From Nocardia sp. CDC159 (GTDB lineage: Bacteria > Actinomycetota > Actinomycetes > Mycobacteriales > Mycobacteriaceae), in the NCBI RefSeq assembly GCF_023740735.1, contig NZ_JAMRXH010000009.1, positions 159,470 to 223,469 of the forward strand: a stretch of DNA of 64,000 bases, given 5' to 3'. Positions 31,383 to 39,321 of the stretch are shown here, one piece after another (positions within the stretch are counted from its first letter, which is position 1; the number at the start of each line of letters is the position of its first letter). Below the pieces are notes generated by a model. That model saw only the letters and a list, made by a program, of their open reading frames with translations. It searched no databases and had not been told where the DNA came from. The position numbers and the translations under genes were made by a program.

Positions 31383-31616
31383 TCAGGTGGCCATATCGTC
31401 GAATTCCCCGGCGCGGCAGCCCAGCACCCAGGCCCGCCACTCCGCGGGGGTGAACAACAGCGTGCCCGCCGAGGGGTGATTGCTGTTTCGCACGGCCACC
31501 CGGCCGTCGGCCAGCCGCGCGCATTCCACGCAGTGGCCATCCGGCCCGCTGAAGCTCGACTTGCGCCAACCGATATCGGAACCCTTTGCCATGCGAACGG
31601 CATACGGATCGGTCAT
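31383..31616 (-). CDS. DUF397-domain protein
   Basis: A 77-residue DUF397 protein with the typical GWRKSSFSGPDGHCVECA and RNSNHPSAGTLLFTPAEWRA segments. Such proteins usually sit beside a paired XRE regulator in Streptomyces and Nocardia; no such partner is adjacent here. GGGAGGTAACC precedes the ATG. It lies just beyond the SDR 5' fragment. Confidence 0.9.
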   Translation of the reverse strand: MTDPYAVRMAKGSDIGWRKSSFSGPDGHCVECARLADGRVAVRNSNHPSAGTLLFTPAEWRAWVLGCRAGEFDDMAT

Positions 31617-32102
31617 GGTTACCTCCCAACGAGGGGTTGTAGGAGTAGGGCGAGAGCACCTTCGGAGAAGGCCGGAAATCTTTGGGATGAGGTAGGTTTT
31701 CCCCACGGCTGCCGTGCTAATCGCATCCTTACCGTACCGGCCGGTTTCTCAAGAGAGTAGACCGTTCGCCGAATTCGCAGACCGCTGCGCCGGTGGCCGG
31801 CGTCCGGGACCGGCTCGTTCGGCGTGGCGGGCTCGTGCCGACGATGTTGCCGTATCGGTGCCGATATGCCTTCGATGCGATCGACCGAGGCGCGAACAGC
31901 GGATACTTCCAAGCGGAGATGTTGCTCGCCGCCTCCTGGCCGCGGCGATCGGGGTCGGAGTCGCGCTCGAGCGTCGACGGGCGTGGCCTCGATGCGCCAC
32001 CGAATTCAATTCGCCATATTCGCAAGCCAATTGGACTGTGGCGATACAAAGGACATGCGAGTCGTTATTTTGCAGCGCTGGAATTCGTTATTTGACGGAC
32101 CT
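31617..32102. other. 486-bp intergenic region
   Basis: Upstream of the DUF397 gene and downstream of galK. Several open frames cross it on both strands, but none has a ribosome site or recognisable sequence. It may be the scar of the missing XRE partner. Nothing else is seen. Confidence 0.4.
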
Positions 32103-33197
32103 TCAGGAGATTCGTCGCGCGCCCGCCGACGGCACCGCCACGAAGGTGCGCGGCGCGGTGAAACCTTCCTGGTGGAAGCGCTGCTCGACCGATTGGACGA
32201 TGTCGCGGGTGCGTCCGGTATCGGTCAGGGCGATGATGCTGCCGCCGAATCCGCCGCCCACCATCCGCGCGCCGTGCGCACCCGCGGTCAGCGCCGCCGC
32301 CACGGCGGCGTCCAATTGCGGGGTGGAGATTTCGAAATCGTCACGCAGTGAGGCATGTCCGGCCGTGAGAAGGGGGCCGATCGCCCGCGGGTCCCGCCCC
32401 GCGCGCAACATTTCGACCACGCCGAGGACGCGGGCGTTCTCGGTCACGATATGACGCGCCCGCCGGCGCAGCACGGGATCGTCGATTCGCTGGACGTCGG
32501 CGACCTCGGTGATCGCCCGCAGCGACCGCACGCCCAGGGCCGCGGCGGCCCGTTCGCATTCGTCGCGGCGGCGGGCATATCCGCCGTCGGCCAATTGATG
32601 CGGGGTATTGGTGTCGATCACCAGCAATTCCAGTCCGGCCGCGGCCAGATCGAAGGGCACCTGGGCCCGCGCGCCGGTATCGAAATCCAGGAACAGCGCG
32701 TGTCCGGCCGTGCACAGCACCGACGCGGACTGATCCAGCGTGCCGGTGGCCGCCCCGACGTAATCGTTTTCCGCCGCGCGGCCGATATCGATCAGCTCGG
32801 CGTTGGTGATCGGCAGCGCGAACAGGTCGCGCAGCGCGATGGCGACCGAGCATTCCACCGCCGCCGAGGACGACAGACCCGCGCCGACCGGGACCGCGCC
32901 GTCCAGACCCAGGACCACGCCGGGGATCCGGTGCCCGCGGCGGACGTATTCGTGCACCACGCCCAGCGGATAGCGCGCCCAGCCCGCCACCTCCGCGTCG
33001 GCCAGTCCCGAAATGGTCTGACAGAGATGATCTTCCGGATGCTGGCGCGAGCCGATCCGGACCAGCCCGTCCGCGCTCGCCCGCGCCGCGCACGTCACCA
33101 CCTGTGGCAGCGCGATCGGCAGCGCATAGCCGCCGTTGTAGTCGGTGTGCTCGCCGATGATGTTGACCCGGCCGGGCGCGACCCAGACGCCGTTCAC
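32103..33197 (-). CDS. galK: Galactokinase
   Basis: Phosphorylates galactose to galactose-1-phosphate (Leloir pathway, cytosol). A GHMP kinase of 364 residues with the galactokinase signature GRVNIIGEHTDYNGGYALP at residues 9-27, the ATP loop PVGAGLSSSAAVE and the C-terminal GARMVGGGFGGS. The short N-terminus (only a few residues before APGRVN) is normal for mycobacterial-type GalK. The GTG overlaps the galT stop (GTGA) with GGGAGG upstream, so it is coupled to galT. Confidence 0.95.
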   Translation of the reverse strand: MNGVWVAPGRVNIIGEHTDYNGGYALPIALPQVVTCAARASADGLVRIGSRQHPEDHLCQTISGLADAEVAGWARYPLGVVHEYVRRGHRIPGVVLGLDGAVPVGAGLSSSAAVECSVAIALRDLFALPITNAELIDIGRAAENDYVGAATGTLDQSASVLCTAGHALFLDFDTGARAQVPFDLAAAGLELLVIDTNTPHQLADGGYARRRDECERAAAALGVRSLRAITEVADVQRIDDPVLRRRARHIVTENARVLGVVEMLRAGRDPRAIGPLLTAGHASLRDDFEISTPQLDAAVAAALTAGAHGARMVGGGFGGSIIALTDTGRTRDIVQSVEQRFHQEGFTAPRTFVAVPSAGARRIS

Positions 33198-34285
33198 CGC
33201 ACCTCCCGCAGTTCCGCCGCCACCGTCTCCGGCGTGGTGTCGCTGATGAACACCTGCATACCCGACTCCGATCCGGCCAGATACTTGAGTTTGCCCGGAG
33301 CGCGGCGGATCGAGAACAGCTGTAGGTGCAGCCACCAATCCGCACGCGGCGCACCAGATTTCGGTGTGGGCGCCTGATTCCAGGCGGCCACATAGGGCAT
33401 CGGGGCGTCGAAGCGGTGCGCGAAGCGCCGCTGGATGTCCAGGTACAGCCCGGCGAAGGATTCGCGCTGGGCCTCGTCGAGATCGGGCAGATCGGGGACG
33501 CGCCGATGCGGGAACAGCTGCACCTCGTAGGGCCAGCGCGCGAACGGCGGGACGAAGGCGGTCCACTCCTCGTTGGCCGCGACCACGCGCACCCCGGCGG
33601 CGCGTTCGGCGGCGAGTAGATCGCCGAACAGGTTGGCGCCGTGCACCTTTCGATGCCGTTCCAGATTGGCCGTGATCTTGGCGACGCGCGGTGTGACGAA
33701 CGGGTAGGCGTAGATCTGGCCGTGCGGATGCGACAGCGTCACCCCGATCTCCTCGCCGTGGTTTTCGAAGCAGAAGACCTGGGCGATGCCGTCGAGTTCG
33801 GCCAGTTCGGCGCTGCGCTGGGCCCAGACGTCCACTACCAGCCGCGCGCGAGCGGGATCCAGTTCGGCGAACGAGCTGTCATGCCTGCTCGTGAAGCACA
33901 CCACCTCGCAGCGACCGAAGCCGTCGCGCAGCGGGGTGAGCGGCGCACCCGCCACGGTGTCAGCGGCGTCCGGGTCGGCCGCGGTCGACAGCGACGGGAA
34001 ACGGTTCTCGAAAACCGCCACCTGATAATCGGATTCGGGGATCTCGGTCGCGCGCTCGGGCGTGGAGGGGCACAGCGGGCACAGATCGGCGGGCGGCAGG
34101 AAGGTTCGGGTCTGCCGGTGTGAGGCGATCACCACCCACTCGCCCAGCAGCGGATCGAAGCGTCGCTGCGAATGCGTGGTGGTCCGCGGCAGCTCACGGG
34201 TGTCGACAGCGGTACGAGTCGTCGGCTCGGAATCGAAATAGAGGATGCCCCTGCCGTCGGCGAGCCTGCGGCGCGTGATGATCAC
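33194..34285 (-). CDS. galT: Galactose-1-phosphate uridylyltransferase
   Basis: Transfers UMP from UDP-glucose to galactose-1-phosphate. Length 363. Zinc ligands CPLCP, the uridylylated His in the HPHGQIYAYPF motif, and the C-terminal HLQLFSIRR segment are present. The GTG at 34285 is the most likely start, though its ribosome site is distant; an upstream TTG at 34306 falls inside the operator palindrome. It is the first gene of galTK; galE is not nearby. Confidence 0.93.
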   Translation of the reverse strand: MIITRRRLADGRGILYFDSEPTTRTAVDTRELPRTTTHSQRRFDPLLGEWVVIASHRQTRTFLPPADLCPLCPSTPERATEIPESDYQVAVFENRFPSLSTAADPDAADTVAGAPLTPLRDGFGRCEVVCFTSRHDSSFAELDPARARLVVDVWAQRSAELAELDGIAQVFCFENHGEEIGVTLSHPHGQIYAYPFVTPRVAKITANLERHRKVHGANLFGDLLAAERAAGVRVVAANEEWTAFVPPFARWPYEVQLFPHRRVPDLPDLDEAQRESFAGLYLDIQRRFAHRFDAPMPYVAAWNQAPTPKSGAPRADWWLHLQLFSIRRAPGKLKYLAGSESGMQVFISDTTPETVAAELREVR

Positions 34286-34305
34286 GGCGTCACAGTACCC
34301 CAGCA

Positions 34306-34323
34306 AATGTGAGCGCTCACATT
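34306..34323. promoter_or_regulatory. LacI/GalR-type operator palindrome
   Basis: AATGTGAGCGCTCACATT is an 18-bp perfect palindrome ending 20 bp upstream of the galT start. Its TGTGAGC-GCTCACA core is identical to the symmetric lac operator core, so a LacI/GalR-family repressor of galTK is likely. No such gene is in the window. Confidence 0.75.
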
Positions 34324-34339
34324 GGCCTTGGCCCCCGGG

Positions 34340-34741
34340 TCAGTACTCGCTGCCGAACTGTCCGCCCGGACCGTACGAGCCGGTATTCGGCGGCGGCGGG
34401 ACCTTGATCCAGGCGCCGCAGTTGGTGCTGGCGAAGGCGACGTCGGTGGGCTTGATCAGCACCCGGACGGGGGTGGAGTAGGTGAAGTCGCTGGCGATGA
34501 TGTAGTGATTGGGATCGGCGTAGTCGCCCGGCTGCTGAATATGGCGCAGCCGACGCCAGAAACAGCCGTGATTCGGGTCGTTGGTTCCGGGCGCCTGGTA
34601 AATGCCGGGCTGGATGTCGACACCCACCCGATACAGCCCGTCGCCGGGTATCGTTGCCGGATCGGCGGCCGCGAATCCGGCGCCGAGCATGGTGGCCGCG
34701 GCGGCCGTGGCCCCCGCGATGGCGAGCGTGCGTGCGCGCAC
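34340..34741 (-). CDS. Secreted actinobacterial protein, function unknown
   Basis: A 133-residue protein. A signal peptide covers residues 1-28 (RTLAIAGATAAAATMLGAGF then AAADP). A small beta-rich domain follows, with YRVGVDIQPGIYQAPG, the paired CFWRR and NCGAW cysteines, and a Pro/Gly tail. This pattern recurs in many exported proteins and lipoproteins of actinobacteria, with no known activity. GAGGAGG precedes the GTG. Its 3' end is 17 nt from the gal operator. Confidence 0.75.
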   Translation of the reverse strand: MRARTLAIAGATAAAATMLGAGFAAADPATIPGDGLYRVGVDIQPGIYQAPGTNDPNHGCFWRRLRHIQQPGDYADPNHYIIASDFTYSTPVRVLIKPTDVAFASTNCGAWIKVPPPPNTGSYGPGGQFGSEY

Positions 34742-34913
34742 GACGGTCCTCCTCGAACTGATGTTCCGGGCCCTGATCGGCCCGCGGAAGTCCCCGCGTC
34801 TTCCGCGCACGGGTCTATCAGAATCGACCGAACCGTTTGGTCGAAATCGGAAAATAACGCGGCGAAAAAATTCCTCGCGTGCGGCCGATGTCGTTCCGGA
34901 CTCGGGTCGCGAT

Positions 34914-35489
34914 ATGTCTGACATGAGAGGTCTTCGGCCCGTTCCTCCGGACAGCGATCCGGCCTGTGGCACCCGGTGCGCGCGCCTGTGCACCGACGAC
35001 GGGCTCGCGGCCGTGTTGGCCGCGGACCAGGCGCTGCTGCACTGGCGGGCGACTCGTCGGCTGGGCGATGCCGGGCTGGCCGAACACGCCGTGCAGGAGA
35101 CCCTGCTGCGGGCCTGGCGCAGTTGCGCCACCTACGACCCGGACAAGGGCAGTGTGCGGACATGGCTGCTGACGATCGAGCGCAATGTGCTCACCGATAT
35201 CGGTCGCATGCGGGCCGTACGGCCGGCCGAGGCCAGCTGGGACGAGCTCGTCGATGCCGATACCCGGTGGGCGGGACCGGATTTCGCCGAGGCGCTGACC
35301 GACGGACTGTTGGTCGCGGACCTGCTGGCCGGTCTGCCGGATGCTCAGCGCGACGCGGTCGTGCAGGTGATCCTGCGCGATCGGGCCTATCAGGACGTGG
35401 CGGCGGATCTCGGTGTTCCGGTGGGCACGGTCAAGACCCGGGTGCACTACGCCCTGCGGTCGCTGCGGAGGCTGCCGCTGGGCGCGTGA
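34914..35489 (+). CDS. ECF-type sigma factor
   Basis: A 191-residue sigma-70-family factor lacking regions 1 and 3. Region 2 is AEHAVQETLLRAWRSCATYD with the -10-binding RTWLLTIERNVLTDIGR. Region 4 is LPDAQRDAVVQVILRDRAYQ and DLGVPVGTVKTRVHYALRSL. It is most like SigK/SigL-type group members. No anti-sigma gene adjoins. The ATG at 34914 or 34923 both fit. Confidence 0.88.
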   Translation: MSDMRGLRPVPPDSDPACGTRCARLCTDDGLAAVLAADQALLHWRATRRLGDAGLAEHAVQETLLRAWRSCATYDPDKGSVRTWLLTIERNVLTDIGRMRAVRPAEASWDELVDADTRWAGPDFAEALTDGLLVADLLAGLPDAQRDAVVQVILRDRAYQDVAADLGVPVGTVKTRVHYALRSLRRLPLGA

Positions 35490-35970
35490 GTGCTGATCGA
35501 CTGCGCCGCCTGCTCTTCCGGCACCGCCGACGTATCGATAGCTCGAGATGTGCTGACGCGAGTCTCGGAGGTTCCGATCGGGTGGGGAGGCCGTAGGTGA
35601 CGCGGTCGTCACTCGGCCGGTCACCGGATCGTTCCCGATCTCTCCACCACCTGGACACAGCTGAGGTGTCGGGCCGGTGCGGTGTCGGTCGGTGCGATCA
35701 CCGCCCATGTCACGGCAGCCGCTACCGCCCGGACGGCAGCGTCACCGCCGGTCCCGCTGCGCGGCGGCTCGACACGCGGGCGATACGGGGGAGGGGATCG
35801 GATTCTGCGCGCGTGAGCGATGGATTTGCCTTCCGGGCGCCGCCGGACAGCAGTAACGGTTCAGTAACTGTGCTTGCCTGTGCGATACTGCCGTTGTCAG
35901 AGTGAACCACTGGGTTTGGTGTTACTAGTGGGAAGGGAGGGGTGCTCCCACCCGGGAGTGCCGTCCGCAC
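35490..35970. other. 481-bp leader region of the amidase gene
   Basis: No credible gene. The last 120 bp include repeated GTAAC elements and a GGGTGCTCCCACCCGGGAG segment able to fold, just before the amidase ATG, which lacks a clear ribosome site. I could not match it to the ydaO (c-di-AMP) element that precedes some actinobacterial wall-hydrolase genes. Confidence 0.35.
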
Positions 35971-38130
35971 ATGAAACAGCCAAGCGTCATCAGGTCCGGT
36001 CTCTGCCTCGCCGTCGGAGCGACGGCCCTCGCCGCCGCGGTCCCGGCGGCCGCCCTCGCCGATCCGTCGGCGGATACCCCACCCTCGGCGGTGATGGGGA
36101 CGAGACTCGCGGGCAAGACAGTATTCCTCGACCCCGGCCATCAGGGGCCCAACCACACCGAGAACCTCGAACGTCAGGTCTCCGACGGGCGCGGCGGCAC
36201 GAAGGCCTGCCAGACCACCGGCATGACCACGCTGCACGGGGTTCCGGAGCACACCATCAACTGGAACGTCGCCCAGATGGTCAAGCAGTCGCTCGAGGCG
36301 CTGGGCGCCCGCGTGGTGCTGAGCCGACCGGACGATACCGGCTGGGGCGGCTGTGTCGACGAGCGTGCGGCGGCGGCGAACGCCTCCGGCGCCGATATCG
36401 CCATGAGCATCCACGCCGACGGCGCGCCCGGCGGCGATCGCGGCTTCCACCTGATCGTCCCGCAGCTGCCGATTCCGGACGCCAAGGCCGACCAGGTCCA
36501 GTCCACCGCTGGCCTCGCCGCGACCCGGGCCATGCGCGACGCCTATCTGCACGCCGGTTTCCCGGCCGCCACCTACGCGGGCACGATCGACGGCCTGCAG
36601 ACCCGCGCCGATATCGCGGACCCCGCCCTGACGCAGGTCCCCGAGGTCTTCCTGGAAATGGGCAACGGCGCCAACCCCGAGGACGCGGCCCTGCTCGAAT
36701 CCCCCGAGGGCCGCCTGCGCCACGCCATCGCCATCACCACCGGCCTGGTGAGCTACCTCCTCGACATCCCGGTCGACCCCGCCACCGCCCGCACCCCCGA
36801 ACCGGCCCCGGTGGTCGACCCGGGCCCCGCGGCCGCCCAGCCGAACGGCACCGCCGCTCCGGGATTCGCTGCCGGGCGCAGCGATACGCCCCCGCCCGCC
36901 CCCGCGCCGGGCGGCCCGGGAGCCGTTGCGGGACAAGCGAATAAGCTTCCGGGTGGCGCCGCCGCACCGGGGGTCGCCGCGGGACAGACCGGTACTCCGA
37001 GTGGTGTGGTTGCCTCGGTGCCGAGTGGTGTCCCGAGTTCGGGAGTCGTCGTGGGACAGCCCGATACGCTGCCGGGAGCGGGTGCCGCCCCCCTGCCAGG
37101 TGGTGTCGCCGGTCCGGGAGTGGCCGCGGGACAGGTTGATACGCCGCCGGGTGCGGGTGTCGCGCCCTCGTCGGGTGTCGCCGATCCGGGAGCCGTGATC
37201 GTCCCCGCGCCGGTTGGTGCCCCCGCCGCGGGGCAAACCGATATGCGGTCGAGTGCGGCTGTCGCACCCGCGCCGGGTGGTGTTCCCGGTTCGGGGGCTG
37301 CCGCGGGGCAGGCCGACGGGCTTCCGGGTGCGGTCGTCGCTCCCGCGCCGAACGGCACCGGCGTGCCGGGAGCGGCGGCGGGACAGGGTGATTCGTATCC
37401 GAGTGGGCAGGTGCCCGCCGGTGCTTCCGGGCAGATCGCTCCGCTTCCGGGGGCGCAGGCCGCGCCCGGCGGTGCCGCGCAGGTCCCAGCACCCGTGCCG
37501 GGGGTGATCGTGCCCGGGGCGGGTGTGGCGACTCCGGATGCGGCGCTGCCGGGTGTGGCGGACGCGCTGCCGTCCGACGGCTACGGTCTCGGTGGATCGG
37601 CGCCCACGGGCGCCGGATCCAATGTGCCGCTGCCGCCGACCGGTTCGCAGGGCGGTCGGCAGATCGCTCCCGCTCCGGCCGGGGCGATTCCGGCCGATCC
37701 GCGGGAATGGGCGCGCGCTGTGCCGAATACGTCGCCGGGGACCGCGCCGTCGGCTCCCGGCGGATACGCGCAGCAGGCTCCGGGTGGATATCCGGCTCCG
37801 GTCGCGCCGGGTGCTCCGGCCGCGCCCGGATATCAGGCGATGCCGGGAACCCAACCCATGCCCGGGACCCAGGCCCTGCCCGGGACCCAGGCCCTGCCCG
37901 GCACCCAGGGACAGCCGGGCACCCAGGGGCTGGGCACCCAGACGCAGCCCGGAACCGGGACCACGACCCCGGACACCACGGCCGCGATGGGCACGCTGGT
38001 GACCACGGCCATGCATCTGCTGCTGCCGCTGGCCAAATCGCTGGGGCTCGGCGATGCGGCCACCAATGCCGAGCTGATCAATCTCGCCTACAACCTGGTC
38101 GCCACGCTCATCTCCCCGTGGGTGAAATAG
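35971..38130 (+). CDS. N-acetylmuramoyl-L-alanine amidase with long repetitive tail
   Basis: Exported peptidoglycan amidase, 719 residues. A signal peptide covers residues 1-30. The Amidase_3 domain spans about 48-260, with zinc ligands H57 (DPGHQG), E93 (VPEHTIN) and H148 (SIHADG) and the catalytic Glu in FLEMGNG (E229). Two Cys (C80, C128) could form the disulfide known in mycobacterial Rv3717/Ami1, which is only about 240 residues. Residues 265-660 are an Ala/Gly/Pro/Val-rich tail with AAGQxDxLPGA-type repeats, then a PGTQALPGTQ block. The end is a helical segment (TTAMHLLLPLAKSLGLGDAA). The tail may anchor the enzyme in the wall. Confidence 0.9.
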   Translation: MKQPSVIRSGLCLAVGATALAAAVPAAALADPSADTPPSAVMGTRLAGKTVFLDPGHQGPNHTENLERQVSDGRGGTKACQTTGMTTLHGVPEHTINWNVAQMVKQSLEALGARVVLSRPDDTGWGGCVDERAAAANASGADIAMSIHADGAPGGDRGFHLIVPQLPIPDAKADQVQSTAGLAATRAMRDAYLHAGFPAATYAGTIDGLQTRADIADPALTQVPEVFLEMGNGANPEDAALLESPEGRLRHAIAITTGLVSYLLDIPVDPATARTPEPAPVVDPGPAAAQPNGTAAPGFAAGRSDTPPPAPAPGGPGAVAGQANKLPGGAAAPGVAAGQTGTPSGVVASVPSGVPSSGVVVGQPDTLPGAGAAPLPGGVAGPGVAAGQVDTPPGAGVAPSSGVADPGAVIVPAPVGAPAAGQTDMRSSAAVAPAPGGVPGSGAAAGQADGLPGAVVAPAPNGTGVPGAAAGQGDSYPSGQVPAGASGQIAPLPGAQAAPGGAAQVPAPVPGVIVPGAGVATPDAALPGVADALPSDGYGLGGSAPTGAGSNVPLPPTGSQGGRQIAPAPAGAIPADPREWARAVPNTSPGTAPSAPGGYAQQAPGGYPAPVAPGAPAAPGYQAMPGTQPMPGTQALPGTQALPGTQGQPGTQGLGTQTQPGTGTTTPDTTAAMGTLVTTAMHLLLPLAKSLGLGDAATNAELINLAYNLVATLISPWVK

Positions 38131-38161
38131 CGCCGGTCCGCCCGGCGGTAAGGTCGGTCGG

Positions 38162-39232
38162 GTGGATCGGGGCATTCCTGTACTGATCGTGGCCGGATTT
38201 CTCGGCGCCGGAAAGACGACGCTGCTCAATCACCTGTTGCGGCGGCGGGACGCGCGGATCGGAGTCGTGGTCAACGACTTCGGGGCCGTGAACATCGACG
38301 CGATGCTGGTGGCGGGCCAGGTAGACGCCATGGTGTCACTCGGCAACGGCTGCGTGTGCTGCGCGGTCGACGTGGGTGAGCTGGACGAGATGTTCGACCG
38401 CCTGTCCCAGCCGCGCAACCGGATCGATGTGATCGTTGTGGAGGCCAGCGGATTGGCCGAACCGCGCAATCTGATCCGCATGGTGATCGGCAGCGACAAT
38501 CCGCGTATCCACTACGGCGGACTGCTCGAGGTGGTCGACGCCGAACATTTCGACGACAGCCGGGCCCGCCATCCGGAACTGGCCACCCATCTGCGGCTGG
38601 CCGATCTGATCGTGCTCAACAAGGCCGACCGGGTGCCCGCCGAGCGGCTGGAGCGGCTGCGTGCCGAGCTCACCGAGGTGGTCGGCGCGGCGCCGGTGTA
38701 TGCCACCGCGCACGGCCGCATCGATCCGCACCTGCTGTTCGACGTGCCCCAGCGCGGCGAGCCGTCCGTCGCCGAACAGCTCAGCTTCGACGAACTGCTC
38801 GCCGACCACGATCACCACGACGGTGACGGCCATCACCACCTGCACGACGGCTACGACACCGTGACCTTCACCAGCGCGACGCCGCTGGACCCGCGGCGGC
38901 TGGTCGAATTCCTCGAGAATCCACCGCGCGGGCTGTTCCGGGCCAAGGGGCACATCGTCTTCGGTGTGGCCGGGGAGCATCGAAAGTTCCTGCTGCACAT
39001 GGTCGGCCGACACGTGGTGTTCGAGCCGGTGCCGCCGTCGCGCGCCGAATCCGGTGAGACCTGCGTGGTATTCATCGGATCGGGAATGGCCGCCGATGCC
39101 GTCACGACCCGGCTGCGCGACGCGCTCCACGCCGACACCGAACCGCTCGACGCGCAGACCCTGCTCGGCATCTGGCACTATGTGCCCCGCGAACTCAGCG
39201 ACACCCTCGAGTACGCCGATATGCCCGAGTGA
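38162..39232 (+). CDS. CobW/COG0523-family G3E GTPase (metallochaperone)
   Basis: A 356-residue metal-insertion GTPase. P-loop GFLGAGKTTLLNHLL, the metal-binding CVCC within LGNGCVCCAV, the G3E VVEASGLAEP and NKAD are all present. A His/Asp-rich loop (DHDHHDGDGHHHLHDG) and a CobW C-terminal domain follow. Such proteins often deliver zinc during scarcity. It is 31 nt after the zinc-dependent amidase and on the same strand. GTG start at 38162. Confidence 0.9.
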   Translation: MDRGIPVLIVAGFLGAGKTTLLNHLLRRRDARIGVVVNDFGAVNIDAMLVAGQVDAMVSLGNGCVCCAVDVGELDEMFDRLSQPRNRIDVIVVEASGLAEPRNLIRMVIGSDNPRIHYGGLLEVVDAEHFDDSRARHPELATHLRLADLIVLNKADRVPAERLERLRAELTEVVGAAPVYATAHGRIDPHLLFDVPQRGEPSVAEQLSFDELLADHDHHDGDGHHHLHDGYDTVTFTSATPLDPRRLVEFLENPPRGLFRAKGHIVFGVAGEHRKFLLHMVGRHVVFEPVPPSRAESGETCVVFIGSGMAADAVTTRLRDALHADTEPLDAQTLLGIWHYVPRELSDTLEYADMPE

Positions 39233-39237
39233 TCCCA

Positions 39238-39257
39238 TTCGGCGTGACATCGCCGAA
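39238..39257 (+). terminator. Hairpin after the CobW gene
   Basis: TTCGGCG-TGACAT-CGCCGAA, 6 nt beyond the stop. Confidence 0.55.
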
Positions 39258-39321
39258 ACAGCTCCGCAACACCGCGGTTCTACCGTGACGGCACATTCGT
39301 ACCACTTACCGGAGGTGTGCC

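Noticed and set aside
31793..32095. A 100-codon plus-strand frame between DUF397 and galK
   Set aside because: No ribosome site, no hydrophobic core or family resemblance.
35490..35970. ydaO (c-di-AMP) riboswitch before the amidase
   Set aside because: The context is suggestive, but the conserved core was not recognisable.
35722..38229. An 835-codon Arg/Gly-rich frame antisense to the amidase
   Set aside because: It mirrors the repetitive amidase tail; no start site and no recognisable domain.
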